The notes beneath the pieces are model-generated. The model was not told the DNA's origin, did not search any database, and saw only the letters and a list, made by a program, of their open reading frames with translations. From positions 1-64,000 of the forward strand of contig DASTBV010000088.1 of NCBI GenBank assembly GCA_035711805.1: a DNA stretch of 64,000 nt. The letters run 5' to 3'. Both the position numbers and the translations under genes were made by a program. Position 1 is the stretch's first letter; the number at the start of each line of letters is the position of its first letter. Of the stretch, positions 49,988 to 59,695 are shown piece after piece. This DNA comes from Gp6-AA40 sp035711805. GTDB taxonomy: Bacteria > Acidobacteriota > Vicinamibacteria > Vicinamibacterales > UBA2999.

Positions 49988-51298
49988 TCAGATCAGAGGT
50001 AAACGCAGCATCGCGCGCACACCCTGTCGATCGGCGCGGTTCTCGACGACGAGCGATCCGCCGTGAGCCTCCGCAATCTGGCGGCTCAGGGCCAGTCCGA
50101 TTCCCGATCCGCCGGACTTGGTCGTGAAGAACGGAACGAACAGGTTGGCGGTGTTCTGCAACCCCGGTCCCTCGTCCTCGATCCAGAGCTCCAGCATGTC
50201 ACTCGCGCGCCTCCATCCGGCGCGCACGCTCCCGCTTGTTTCGAGTGCGGCGTCAACCGCATTTCGCACCAGGTTGATGAGCAGTTGTTCCAGTTGATCC
50301 GCGTCCGCATGCAGGGTGATCGCGGCGCTGTCGTCGAGTGCTACTGGCAGCCGCGATTCGAGCGCCGCGACACGGCACATCAGCGCCTTGAGATCGACGG
50401 CCTTTCGCGCCGGAGGAGGAAGGCGCGCGAGGCGTGCGTAGGCGGCGGTGAAGCGGCTCAGCGCGTCCGCGCGCGACGCAATCACCGCCAGGCCGCGCTG
50501 CATATCGTCGCGCCAGTCATCGGGCGGAGGCGTCCGTCCGAGCAGCGCCTCGAGGCTTCCCGCAATCGATTTGATCGGCGCCAGCGAGTTGTTCAGCTCG
50601 TGACCGAGGACGCGAATGAGACGCTTCCAGGCATCGTGCTCCTGGGCACGGAGCGGCTGGCTGAGATCCGACAGGACCAGGAGCTCGTGGGGCACGCCTC
50701 CCTGCCAGAACTTGGTCCGGCGCACTTCGAAGCGTCCGGCGCCGCCGGGAAACCTCAGATCGGCGAGCGCCGACGTCGACTGCAGCGCCTCCTGCAGCCC
50801 GAGGGTGTCGGCGCGCCGGTTCAACAGGTCGGCCGCGGGCTGGGCGAGCAGCCGCTCGCCGTAGCGGTTGACGAGCACGAGCTGCTGATGGGCGTCGAAG
50901 GCGAAGATGCCCACGTCCATCTCGGCCATCACGGCCCGGAGCAGCGCCGTCGCCTCCTGAGCGCCGAGCCGCTGCGATCGCAGCGTATCGGCGAGGGTGT
51001 TGACCTCCGACGTCAGATGCCCGAGCGCGTCGTCCGCGGTGGTCTCACGCGCACGCATCGAGAAGTCGTCCTCGCGCAGCGCGGCCAGGACGTTGGAGAC
51101 GGTCTGCAGCGGCCGCACGATGCGGGAGCGGACAAGGAGCGCAAGGCCGAGCGACAGCGCGACGACGGCCGCGCCCACCGATCCGCGGATGGTCGTGGAA
51201 TAATCCGTGGCCCACAGCAGCGCGAGCGACGTGACGATGCCCGGGGCGCTGACGGCACACGCCAGCAGCGTGATGCGTCGATCGAAGGCGATCCTCAC
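49988..51298 (-). CDS. Membrane sensor histidine kinase (NtrY-like), partner of the adjacent sigma-54 regulator
   Basis: 436 residues from a GTG at 51298, overlapping the regulator's stop by 4 bp. Two membrane helices near the N-terminus (~10-30, 40-58), a HAMP-like linker (RSRIVRPLQTVSNVLAALRE), a PAS domain (~120-215, DVGIFAFDAHQQLVLVNRYG), phospho-acceptor H233 in RVLGHELNNSLAPIKS, and the ATPase boxes NLVRNAVDAA, EDEGPGL and SGIGLALSRQIAEAHGG. The short periplasmic loop suggests sensing in the membrane or cytoplasm. The signal is unknown. Confidence 0.9.
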   Translation of the reverse strand: MRIAFDRRITLLACAVSAPGIVTSLALLWATDYSTTIRGSVGAAVVALSLGLALLVRSRIVRPLQTVSNVLAALREDDFSMRARETTADDALGHLTSEVNTLADTLRSQRLGAQEATALLRAVMAEMDVGIFAFDAHQQLVLVNRYGERLLAQPAADLLNRRADTLGLQEALQSTSALADLRFPGGAGRFEVRRTKFWQGGVPHELLVLSDLSQPLRAQEHDAWKRLIRVLGHELNNSLAPIKSIAGSLEALLGRTPPPDDWRDDMQRGLAVIASRADALSRFTAAYARLARLPPPARKAVDLKALMCRVAALESRLPVALDDSAAITLHADADQLEQLLINLVRNAVDAALETSGSVRAGWRRASDMLELWIEDEGPGLQNTANLFVPFFTTKSGGSGIGLALSRQIAEAHGGSLVVENRADRQGVRAMLRLPLI

Positions 51299-52659
51299 GA
51301 CGGCCGGTGGCGTTCGAGCCGCCGGTACAGCGCGGACCGGCTGAGGCCGAGCGCCCGGGCGGCGTCGGTGACGGTGCCATATCGCGCCATGGCCTTGTGA
51401 ATCAGGAACCCTTCGACCTCTTCGAGACTGAGATCCTCGAGCCGGCTCGCGACGTCGCCCTCGTCCGAGCGGCGCAGCCAGAGGTCGGCGGCATGAATGA
51501 CGTTGCCGCCGGCCATCAGCACGGCGCGCTCGACGGCGTGATCGAGCTCGCGCACGTTTCCAGGCCATCGATGCTGAAGGAGCGCCTGCAAGGCGGCCGG
51601 GTCGAAGCCGGTAATCGACTTTCGATACCGCTGCGCGTGGGTGGCCAGGAACTGTTTCGCCAGACGCGGGATGTCCTCGCGCCGTTCCCGCAGCGGTGGC
51701 AAGTGCACTTCAACCGTGTTCAAACGGAACAGCAGGTCCTGCCGGAATCGCCCGGCCGCGACCTCCGCGTTCACATCCGCGTTCGTTGCCGAAACGAGGC
51801 GCACGTCTGCTTTGCGTGTGCGCGACGAACCGAGCCGCTCGAACTCTCCGGTTTCGAGCACCCGCAGCAGCTTCTGCTGCTGGCTGAGCGGTACGTTGGC
51901 GATTTCATCGAGGAAGAGCGTGCTGCCATCGGCCAGCTCGAAGCGGCCGACGCGGTCCTGGCGGGCGTCGGTGAATGCGCCCTTCACATGACCGAACAGC
52001 TCGCTCTCGAATACCCCCTCGGACACGCCGCCGGCATTGATCGTCACCATCGCGCGGGCGGCCCGCGCCGAAACGGCGTGCAGCGCCTGCGCCACCAGGC
52101 TCTTGCCGGTCCCGTTCTCGCCGGTGATGAGCACGTTCGCGTCAGACGGCCCGACGCGGTCGATGATCCGCAGCACCGGCTGCATGGCCGGCGAATCGGC
52201 GATGAGCGGCGGTCCGTCGACCTGCGCGCTCTGTGTCTGGGCCTCGAGGCGGCTGGCGCGGCGCAGCGCGCGTCCGAGCTCGATCTGCGTCCGCAGGATG
52301 ATGAGCAGCCGCTCGTTGTCCCATGGCTTCTCGATGAAATCGCGGGCGCCGCGGCGCATCGCCTCCACGGCCAGGTGCACCGAGCCCCACGCCGTCATCA
52401 CGATGACGGGCAGCGATTCGTCCGCGGCGTGGATGCGCGAAAGCAGATCGAGCCCCTCCTCGCCCGACGTGGTGTCGCGCGCGTAGTTCAGGTCGATGAG
52501 GACGATGTCGTAGTCGCGCTGCGCTAACGCCTTGAGGACGGCCGCGGGGGTATCGACTTCGTCCGACTGATAGCCCTGGCCCTTGGCGAGCAGGCGCAGC
52601 GCCTCCAGGACATCGCGCTGGTCATCGCCGATCAGCAGCCGTGGTGTGTCGCCGCCCAC
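51295..52659 (-). CDS. NtrC-family sigma-54-dependent response regulator
   Basis: 454 residues from the GTG at 52659; a longer upstream start would overlap the ATPase gene. The receiver domain has acidic residues D12-D13, phospho-acceptor D56 (VLIDLNYA) and K111 (EKPWD). The AAA+ domain has Walker A GENGTGKS (180-187), Walker B TLFLDEIANV and the sigma-54 loop GAFTDA (227-232), a variant of GAFTGA. The C-terminus has a Fis-type HTH (DAARALGLSRSALYRRLERH). It activates sigma-54 promoters after phosphorylation by the downstream kinase. Its targets may include the efflux genes in its own operon. Confidence 0.92.
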   Translation of the reverse strand: MGGDTPRLLIGDDQRDVLEALRLLAKGQGYQSDEVDTPAAVLKALAQRDYDIVLIDLNYARDTTSGEEGLDLLSRIHAADESLPVIVMTAWGSVHLAVEAMRRGARDFIEKPWDNERLLIILRTQIELGRALRRASRLEAQTQSAQVDGPPLIADSPAMQPVLRIIDRVGPSDANVLITGENGTGKSLVAQALHAVSARAARAMVTINAGGVSEGVFESELFGHVKGAFTDARQDRVGRFELADGSTLFLDEIANVPLSQQQKLLRVLETGEFERLGSSRTRKADVRLVSATNADVNAEVAAGRFRQDLLFRLNTVEVHLPPLRERREDIPRLAKQFLATHAQRYRKSITGFDPAALQALLQHRWPGNVRELDHAVERAVLMAGGNVIHAADLWLRRSDEGDVASRLEDLSLEEVEGFLIHKAMARYGTVTDAARALGLSRSALYRRLERHRPS

Positions 52660-52675
52660 AGGAACGTATTGTCGG

Positions 52676-53416
52676 TCAATCCTGCGGCGCGGGGGTCTGC
52701 AGATACCCGTCGCGAAGCCTGATGACGCGGTTCCCGTAAGCCGCATTCGAATCGGAGTGCGTCACCTGGACGATCGTCGTGCCCTGTTCGTTCAGACGGG
52801 TGAACAGCTCCATGATCTCGCGCCCCTGGTCGGAGTGCAGGTTGCCCGTCGGTTCGTCCGCGAGGATCACCGCCGGATTCGCCACGATCGCTCTGGCGAT
52901 TCCCACGAGCTGCTGCTGGCCTCCCGAGAGCTGGCTCGGGTAGAGGTCCTTCTTCGCGACGATCCCGAAGCGGTCCAGCACGTCCGCCACCAGACTCTGC
53001 CGTTCACCTTTCGGCACGTCCCGATACGACAGCGGCAGCTCGATGTTTTCGTAGACGGTCAGCGTGTCGAGGAGGTGATAGCTCTGGAAGACGAAACCGA
53101 TGTGCCGTTTCTGCAGCGCCGCGCGCTGCTTGTGCGGCAGCCGATGCACGGGATGTCCAAGCAGCTCGTACTCACCCGACCAGTCGCTGTCGTGCAGGCC
53201 AAGGATGTGGAGCAGCGTGGACTTTCCCGCGCCCGACGGCCCCATGATCGACACGAACTCGCCCGGCTGGACTAGGAGCGAGATCCTCCGCAACGCGTAA
53301 GTCTGCCCGCTGCCCGACGGAAACGCCTTCTCCACCCTGCGGAGAGACATCAGTGGAGCGTTGGGATCGCGATCGAGCGGCTCGGACGCCGGAGTCGTGC
53401 CCCGTTTGAACAACAC
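52676..53416 (-). CDS. ABC transporter ATP-binding protein 2 (MacB/LolD type)
   Basis: 246 residues with Walker A GPSGAGKSTLLHIL, Q-loop FVFQSYHLL, signature LSGGQQQ and Walker B VILADEPTGNL, then H-loop VTHSDSN. The signature is LSGGQQQLVGIARAI, with L in place of the more usual R. It would power export of lipoproteins, antibiotics or peptides with a MacB-type permease. A basic N-terminal extension of ~20 residues precedes the domain. No permease is in this operon. Confidence 0.88.
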   Translation of the reverse strand: MLFKRGTTPASEPLDRDPNAPLMSLRRVEKAFPSGSGQTYALRRISLLVQPGEFVSIMGPSGAGKSTLLHILGLHDSDWSGEYELLGHPVHRLPHKQRAALQKRHIGFVFQSYHLLDTLTVYENIELPLSYRDVPKGERQSLVADVLDRFGIVAKKDLYPSQLSGGQQQLVGIARAIVANPAVILADEPTGNLHSDQGREIMELFTRLNEQGTTIVQVTHSDSNAAYGNRVIRLRDGYLQTPAPQD

Positions 53417-53418
53417 TC

Positions 53419-54111
<693 letters not shown>

Positions 54112-54118
54112 ATGGTTC

Positions 54119-55375
54119 CTATCGCAGTCGAACTTTATCGAAGGCGTCCCAATTGGACATGTCGGAGAGAATCACCTCGTCGCCTTCGCGCAGACCTTTG
54201 GTCACGACGAAGTGCGTCACCGAACTGCCGCCGAAGGTGACGCGAACACGTTCCGCGTCGCCAGCGGGGGTCACGCGGTACAGGCCCACGGTGCTGTTCT
54301 CCTGACCAAGTGACGGCCGCATGACGTACAGCACGTTCTCGAACCGCTCGAGTTGAATCGTGCCGTCCACGCCAAGGTCGGGGACGGCTCCGCGCGGCAG
54401 CGGTTCCGTCGGTGTGACGTCGACCGTCACGGTGCCGTTGGCCGCGGCGGGATCCTTGCGCGTCACCCGGCCGGCGATGATCGCCGTGCGTGTGTCGATC
54501 TGCGCCGGCTGTCCGACTTCAATGTCCTTCGCCTGCGTCTCCGGGATCTGCAACGCGGCTTTCAGACGGCCCGGGTCGGCCACGCGCGCGAGGTTGGTGC
54601 CGGGGCCCACACGCTGGCCGACTTCAACCGGCACCTGCTGGAGGACCCCGGCAAACCCGGCCCGAACCTTCAACGACTGCAGCCGGCTGTCGAACAGCGA
54701 CGCAATCGCCTGTGCCTGGTCGACCGTGGCGCGCGGCACGCGGAGCCGCGCCTCGAGCGAACCCCGCGTCGCCTGCAGCCGCTTCTGCTCGATCTGCAGC
54801 CGCTTGCCGAGCGACTCCGCCCGCAGCTGTGTCTGGCGGCGTTCGAACTCCGAGGCGAGCTTCTGCTTGGCCAGCGCGTCGCGCGTCTCGGCATCGAGCC
54901 GCGCCTGCTCGTATTCCGACTCGAGGGCCGCAATTTGAGATTCAAGCGTCAGCAGATCGTTGTCGAACTGCACCCGCAGGCTCTCCAGCTGCGCCTGCGC
55001 CGAGTGCAGCTGGAGGCGTGCGTTCAGCGCTTCCTGCTCAACCTGCGGATTGCTCAACTCGAGAATGACGCTGTGCGCCAGGACGGTCGCGCCTGGCTGC
55101 AGCAGTATGCGCTCGACCCGTGCGTCGGTCGTCGCCGGAATCCAGCGTGTGTCCTCCGGCACGAGCGTGCCCGGCCCGCGGACCTGCCGGACGATCGCAC
55201 CGCGCTTGACCGTGTCGCGAAGCAGCGTGTCCGCCGGCACCGTCGGCGGCGCCGGTTCCATCCGCGCGAGCGCGATCGAGACGGCAATGACCAGGATCAC
55301 GGCGACCACGCCGGCGCCAATGCGCAGCAGGCGGCGCCGTTTCAGAAACGCAGGGTCCCTGGCGATATCTGGCAT
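54119..55375 (-). CDS. Membrane-fusion (HlyD/MacA-type) periplasmic adaptor
   Basis: 418 residues. One N-terminal membrane helix (~18-38, IGAGVVAVILVIAVSIALAR), then a lipoyl-like half (GAIVRQVRGPGTLVPEDTRW), a long coiled coil (~120-215, LTLESQIAALESEYEQARLD) and beta-barrel/proximal domains (FAGVLQQVPVEVGQRVGPGT). It would bridge an inner-membrane exporter to an outer-membrane channel. It is the first gene of the five-gene unit; no channel or permease gene is nearby, though the ADOP permeases at 56934-62389 are divergent neighbours. Confidence 0.9.
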   Translation of the reverse strand: MPDIARDPAFLKRRRLLRIGAGVVAVILVIAVSIALARMEPAPPTVPADTLLRDTVKRGAIVRQVRGPGTLVPEDTRWIPATTDARVERILLQPGATVLAHSVILELSNPQVEQEALNARLQLHSAQAQLESLRVQFDNDLLTLESQIAALESEYEQARLDAETRDALAKQKLASEFERRQTQLRAESLGKRLQIEQKRLQATRGSLEARLRVPRATVDQAQAIASLFDSRLQSLKVRAGFAGVLQQVPVEVGQRVGPGTNLARVADPGRLKAALQIPETQAKDIEVGQPAQIDTRTAIIAGRVTRKDPAAANGTVTVDVTPTEPLPRGAVPDLGVDGTIQLERFENVLYVMRPSLGQENSTVGLYRVTPAGDAERVRVTFGGSSVTHFVVTKGLREGDEVILSDMSNWDAFDKVRLR

Positions 55376-55701
55376 GCGACTACGGCTGGGACGAGGTCAA
55401 ACGCCGTGCCATAAGGTCCGACTGTATTCGTCTCTCTTTCGACGGTATTTCGCACGACCGAGTTGGCAATCATAAGCCGGCTGTGCGATTGCGGGACGTC
55501 GGCGTCCCATCAGCGGACATCGATAATATCGCCTGCGCTACGCCGGTTCTCTCTCGCCTTCCCGTAGCGGCGGAGCCGGTCCTCAGTCCGACGTGGCACG
55601 TGCGCACGTCAACCATCAGGGTTGACCAGCGGATTCCCGTCGCTCCTGTTGACATCCGATAGGTCTCTGTGTTTTCCTGACGTCATTCGATAGGAGCGCG
55701 T
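55376..55701. other. 326-bp gap between divergent units
   Basis: No gene. It holds TTGACA (55649-55654) and, just before the TIGR03435 start, the motif CATTCGATAGGAG (55684-55696), which is repeated before the PadR gene. A related CATCCGATAGG lies at 55652-55662. Nothing else was recognised. Confidence 0.5.
55684..55696 (+). promoter_or_regulatory. CATTCGATAGGAG leader motif (copy 1, includes AGGAG ribosome site)
   Basis: This 13-mer ends with the ribosome-binding AGGAG five bases before the TIGR03435 start at 55702. The identical 13-mer precedes the PadR gene. The conserved CATTCGAT part goes beyond ribosome binding and may be an operator or RNA motif. Confidence 0.5.
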
Positions 55702-56577
55702 ATGCGTAGACCCCGTTTGAGTGGACCTGGTGCGGCGGCCGTCGGGATCGCGATGGTCCCTGTCATGGCGGCGGCGCAGCAGTTCCTGGCGCCATCGGGA
55801 CCGCCCGTGGACCCGAATACCCGGTTCGAGGTCGTGGCGATCAAGCCCATCGAGGACGCCAGCAGCCCGATGTTGATACGGATGATGCCAAGTGGCCTCG
55901 AATCCGCGGTTCCGGTGGGAGTCCTCCTCCGCCAGGCGCTGCAGAAGCCGGACTATCAGATGATCGGCGCGCCGGCCTGGATCAACACGGAGCGGTACTC
56001 GATACGCGCGAAACCGCCCGCCGGCACCCCGCCCACGGCGATGTCGGTGATGATGCTGAACCTGCTGAAGGATCGGTTCCAGCTGCAGGCGCATCTCGAA
56101 ACTCGCGAGCAGCCGATCTTTCATCTCGTGATGGCGCGCAGCGATGGGCGGCATGGTCCAAATCTCAAGCCCTCATCGCCTGAGTGCCAGGCCATCATCG
56201 CGGAGAGGCAGGCGGCCGCGAAGCTCCCGGATCCCAACCAGCCGTGCGGCTCCGGCCGCAGCTCGCCTGGCGTGTTCGCCTTCAGCGGCAGCCCCATGAC
56301 CCGGCTCGTCGCGGCGCTGTCGGACCTGACCGCCCGCCCGGTGATCGACAAGACTGGATTGACCGGCCTCTACGACGTGACGCTGAAGTTCGCGTACGAG
56401 GGCCGGACGCCGGGCGTCATGGGCCCGCTCGGCGCACCGCCGGGCGCTCCCGTCGATCCCGATGCGCCCAGCCTCGCCGCTGCACTGCAGGAACAACTCG
56501 GACTGAAGCTCGAGGGCGCCCGCGGCCCGGTCGAGGTCGTGGTCATCGACAAGTTCGAGAAGCCAACGTTCGACTAG
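55702..56577 (+). CDS. TIGR03435-family secreted protein (copy 2)
   Basis: 291 residues with a signal peptide (AAVGIAMVPVMAAAQQ). Family features: RFEVVAIKPIEDA, LLRQALQKPDYQMIGAPAWI, LLKDRFQLQAHLETREQPIF, PVIDKTGLTGLYDVTLKF, LQEQLGLKLEGARGPVEVVV and a C-terminal EKPTFD. It shares long identical stretches with copies 3 and 4 at the right end of the window. It precedes padR in the same direction by 30 bp and shares a leader motif with it. Confidence 0.9.
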   Translation: MRRPRLSGPGAAAVGIAMVPVMAAAQQFLAPSGPPVDPNTRFEVVAIKPIEDASSPMLIRMMPSGLESAVPVGVLLRQALQKPDYQMIGAPAWINTERYSIRAKPPAGTPPTAMSVMMLNLLKDRFQLQAHLETREQPIFHLVMARSDGRHGPNLKPSSPECQAIIAERQAAAKLPDPNQPCGSGRSSPGVFAFSGSPMTRLVAALSDLTARPVIDKTGLTGLYDVTLKFAYEGRTPGVMGPLGAPPGAPVDPDAPSLAAALQEQLGLKLEGARGPVEVVVIDKFEKPTFD

Positions 56578-56588
56578 CGCGCTGACAC

Positions 56589-56601
56589 CATTCGATAGGA
56601 G
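56589..56601 (+). promoter_or_regulatory. CATTCGATAGGAG leader motif (copy 2) before padR
   Basis: Identical 13-mer to the one at 55684-55696, ending six bases before the PadR ATG. Its repetition before two unrelated genes suggests recent duplication of the leader or a shared regulatory site. Confidence 0.5.
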
Positions 56602-56607
56602 TCGCAC

Positions 56608-56937
56608 ATGGGCGATCGCAAGGATGTAATCCAGGGAACGCTCGATCTCCTGGTGCTGAGGATCATTTCGTCGCAGCCGATGCACGGGTGGGGCGTCATG
56701 CAGCGCCTGCGGCACCTGACCGAGGACGTTTTTCAGGTCACGCCGGGATCGCTCTTTCCGGCGCTCCGGCGGCTCGAGGAAAACGGGTGGGCGTCCGGGT
56801 ATTGGGATGTCTCCGAGAACAACCGGAAGGCGCGCTATTACGCGATCACAAAGGCTGGACAGAAGCAGCTGGCTCGCGAGAAGCAGCACTGGAAGTCGAT
56901 CACCATGGCCGTCGAGAAAGTTCTGGAAGGCGCATGA
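56608..56937 (+). CDS. PadR-family transcriptional regulator
   Basis: 109 residues: a typical short PadR, with TLDLLVLRIISSQPMHGWGV, QVTPGSLFPALRRLEENGWA, NNRKARYYAITKAGQKQLAR. PadR proteins are dimeric winged-helix repressors that often control adjacent membrane or transport genes. It ends in ATGA overlap with the first ADOP permease, and is the obvious regulator of the pair. In this phylum ADOP genes are very often preceded by padR. Confidence 0.93.
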   Translation: MGDRKDVIQGTLDLLVLRIISSQPMHGWGVMQRLRHLTEDVFQVTPGSLFPALRRLEENGWASGYWDVSENNRKARYYAITKAGQKQLAREKQHWKSITMAVEKVLEGA

Positions 56938-59690
56938 GACGCGCATGGTGCCGCCTGCGGGCGATGCTGCGCCGGCTGGTGGACGGTGGCGCGGCAGACA
57001 CAGAGCTCAACGAGGAACTCCGCGCGTTCGTCGAGCAGGACACCGAATCGAGGATCCGAGCGGGCGTCACCCCGGAGGCCGCGCGGCGCGCGGCACTCAT
57101 CGAGCTGCGGGGCGCCGAACAAGTCAAGGAGCATGTGCGGGAAACGCGGGCAGGATTCCGCCTGGAGGGCACCCTCCGGGACGTCCGCTACGCCATGCGC
57201 GGTCTCGGCCGGGCACCTGGGTTCTCGTTCTCGGTGATCGGGAATCTCAGCCTGGGCCTGGCGGCGATGATCGTGGCCTTCGCGTTCATCAACGGCGCGC
57301 TCGGCCCGTCGATTATCCCGGGCATCCCGGATCAGGATCGCCTCGCGGAGATCGGGATTCTGGAGAACGTGCGCCTCGGCAGGCTCGTCAGATTGCAGGC
57401 CGCCCGGACGGCATTGGCGGACTACCCGGACGTCTTTCGGACGCTCGATGAGGGGATGCCCAGCCTCGAAGGTCTGGCCAGCTTCACCGAATCCGACGTG
57501 GCGGTGACGCTGCCCCAACCGCGTTCCCTCCGGGCTGCCTTCGTCTCGCCGAGCTACTTCGACGTGCTCGGAGTCCGGCCAGAGGTCGGACGCACCTTTG
57601 CGCCCCGGGAGGCTGAATCTCCGGTCGCCATCATCAGCCGCGCGCTGTGGATGCGGGAATTCGGCGGGGACCCTTCGGTGATCGGACGGCCGATCCGGGC
57701 GGGGGGACAGCAGGCGCTCGAGATCATCGGCGTCGCGTCACGGGGCTTTGCAGGCACGACCGGGCCAAGCGTCGATCTCTGGCTGCCGATCGCTTTCGTC
57801 GATCGTGTTGCGGTGGACGATCCATTCGGGCAACCCGGCAGTCGGTTGATTCGATACGTCGGCCGAATGCGGGACGGTGTCCGCGTCGAGCGCGTCGAGA
57901 CCGAGCTCGGCGTCGTGGCCGGCCGGCTCGGCGTCGCTGGCCCTGCCGGTAACCCCGGGGCAGCGCGGCTCGTCGCGTCCGCGGACGCCTCGGTGGAGCG
58001 GGTCACGGTCGAAGTTTCTGATCTGTCGAGACGCGACGTGGACGAACTGGCCCTGATGGTCGCCGTCATCCTGCCGGTTCCCCTTCTCGTTCTGGCGCTC
58101 GCCTGTATCAACGCCGCGAACCTCCTGCTGGTGCGTGCCTCCGGCCGCAGCCGTGAGATGGCGGTCCGTCTGGCGCTCGGCGCGTCCCGGTCGCGGCTCA
58201 TCCGGCAACTGGTCATCGAGAGCCTGGTCCTGGCGGTCGGTGCCGCCGTCGTCGCGCTGCCGCTGGCGTGGTCGGGTGTGCAGTTGATCGCGGCGTTCGT
58301 GATGCTTCCCATGCCGCTGGACGGGACGGTCGTGGCGGGCGCACTCGTGACCGCGTTCCTGACGGCGCTGGGATTCGGGCTCGTCCCCGCGCTTCACGCC
58401 ACCCGTCGGCACCCGTCCGCGGCGCTCGGCACCGCTCCCGCGGGGAGCGGAGGCACGCGTGCCGAGGCGCGCGGCCGCCGGGTCCTCGTCGCCGGTCAGG
58501 TCGCGCTCTCGCTGGGCCTGCTGGCAGCCGCGTTCCAGTTGACGTCCCCGCTGGAATCGGTGGCGGAGCCGCCCGGCACCGACCCGAACCGCATGCTGCT
58601 GGCGTCGTTCGATCTGGCGCAGCTCCGCTTTTCATCCGGCGAGAGCGACGCGTTCTATGCGGCGCTTCTCGACCGCGCGTCGAGGCTTCCCGGAGCCGAG
58701 GCCGCCGCGCTGTCGAGTCACGATTTCGCGACGGGTTGGATCACCAACCTCGTTCCCGTGGAGACCGGCGACGGGCCGCGTGATCCGTTGGGACGACCGA
58801 TCGGCCTTCTCGTGAGCGCGTCGTCTGCAGAAGGCGACTTCTTCAAGGTCCTGGGGCTCGACCTCAGGCAAGGCCGCGAATTCGTCGCGGCGGACCGGCG
58901 CGACATCCCCGAGGTGGCGATCGTCACCGAACACTTCGCGGCTCAGATCTTCGGCGGCGCTGCACTCGGCCGGAGCCTGCGTGTGTCGACATCCTTGATC
59001 GGGGACGCGGAGGCCAACGTCCGAATCGTGGGAATCGTGGAGTCGCCTGTGGAGCGCAACATCGACAACGTCCGCGGCCCCAGCATCGTGAAGCCGTCCC
59101 CTTCCGGCGAGGTCGCGGCCATCTTCTTCCCCTCGCCCCTCCAGCATGGCACCGCGCGGACGCTCTCTGTCCGCGCCGGCGGTCCGGCCGGCCTCCTCGC
59201 ACCGGCGATCCGCGACATCGTGGCGCAGATCGATCCTCGAGTCCCCATCCTGGAAATGGCCACTCTGGACCAGCGGATTCCCGACATCACTCAGATCATC
59301 CGCGGGCTGGCGAGGGCGGCGGCCGTCCTGGGCATCGTGGCGCTCCTGCTCGCCAGCATCGGCCTCTACGGAGTGACCTCCTATGGCGTCGAGATGCGAC
59401 GCCGGGAGATCGCGGTCCGGATGGCGCTTGGCGCGCAGGCCGACCGCGTCGTCGCCATGGTGCTGCGGCAGGCCCTGACCGTCGCGACAATCGGCGCGGT
59501 TCTCGGAGGCCTCATGGCGATCGCGGCCGGGGTCGTCATTCAGGCGCAGTTGTTCGGCGTCCCCGGAGTCGACGTCGCGGCGCTGGCCGGAGCGGCGGCG
59601 CTGCTTGCGGCGGCCATGCTCGTGGCCAGCATCCTGCCGGCCCGGCGGGCCGCACGGCTGGACCCGATGGCGCTGCTGCGACAGGAGTAG
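56934..59690 (+). CDS. ADOP permease 1 (acidobacterial duplicated orphan permease, MacB-like)
   Basis: 918 residues from the ATG overlapping padR. A soluble N-terminal extension (ELNEELRAFVEQDTESRIRA) is typical of ADOP. Then come two copies of the FtsX/MacB module: helix (SVIGNLSLGLAAMIVAFAFI), periplasmic core domain, and three helices (LLVLALACINAANLLLVRAS, and VALLLASIGLYGVTSY in the second), with DPMALLRQE at the end. It lacks an ATPase. The likely role is export or envelope lipoprotein transport with an unlinked ATPase; the two ATPases in the divergent operon are candidates. It is a tandem paralogue of the next gene. Confidence 0.9.
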   Translation: MRRAWCRLRAMLRRLVDGGAADTELNEELRAFVEQDTESRIRAGVTPEAARRAALIELRGAEQVKEHVRETRAGFRLEGTLRDVRYAMRGLGRAPGFSFSVIGNLSLGLAAMIVAFAFINGALGPSIIPGIPDQDRLAEIGILENVRLGRLVRLQAARTALADYPDVFRTLDEGMPSLEGLASFTESDVAVTLPQPRSLRAAFVSPSYFDVLGVRPEVGRTFAPREAESPVAIISRALWMREFGGDPSVIGRPIRAGGQQALEIIGVASRGFAGTTGPSVDLWLPIAFVDRVAVDDPFGQPGSRLIRYVGRMRDGVRVERVETELGVVAGRLGVAGPAGNPGAARLVASADASVERVTVEVSDLSRRDVDELALMVAVILPVPLLVLALACINAANLLLVRASGRSREMAVRLALGASRSRLIRQLVIESLVLAVGAAVVALPLAWSGVQLIAAFVMLPMPLDGTVVAGALVTAFLTALGFGLVPALHATRRHPSAALGTAPAGSGGTRAEARGRRVLVAGQVALSLGLLAAAFQLTSPLESVAEPPGTDPNRMLLASFDLAQLRFSSGESDAFYAALLDRASRLPGAEAAALSSHDFATGWITNLVPVETGDGPRDPLGRPIGLLVSASSAEGDFFKVLGLDLRQGREFVAADRRDIPEVAIVTEHFAAQIFGGAALGRSLRVSTSLIGDAEANVRIVGIVESPVERNIDNVRGPSIVKPSPSGEVAAIFFPSPLQHGTARTLSVRAGGPAGLLAPAIRDIVAQIDPRVPILEMATLDQRIPDITQIIRGLARAAAVLGIVALLLASIGLYGVTSYGVEMRRREIAVRMALGAQADRVVAMVLRQALTVATIGAVLGGLMAIAAGVVIQAQLFGVPGVDVAALAGAAALLAAAMLVASILPARRAARLDPMALLRQE

Positions 59691-59695
59691 GAAGC

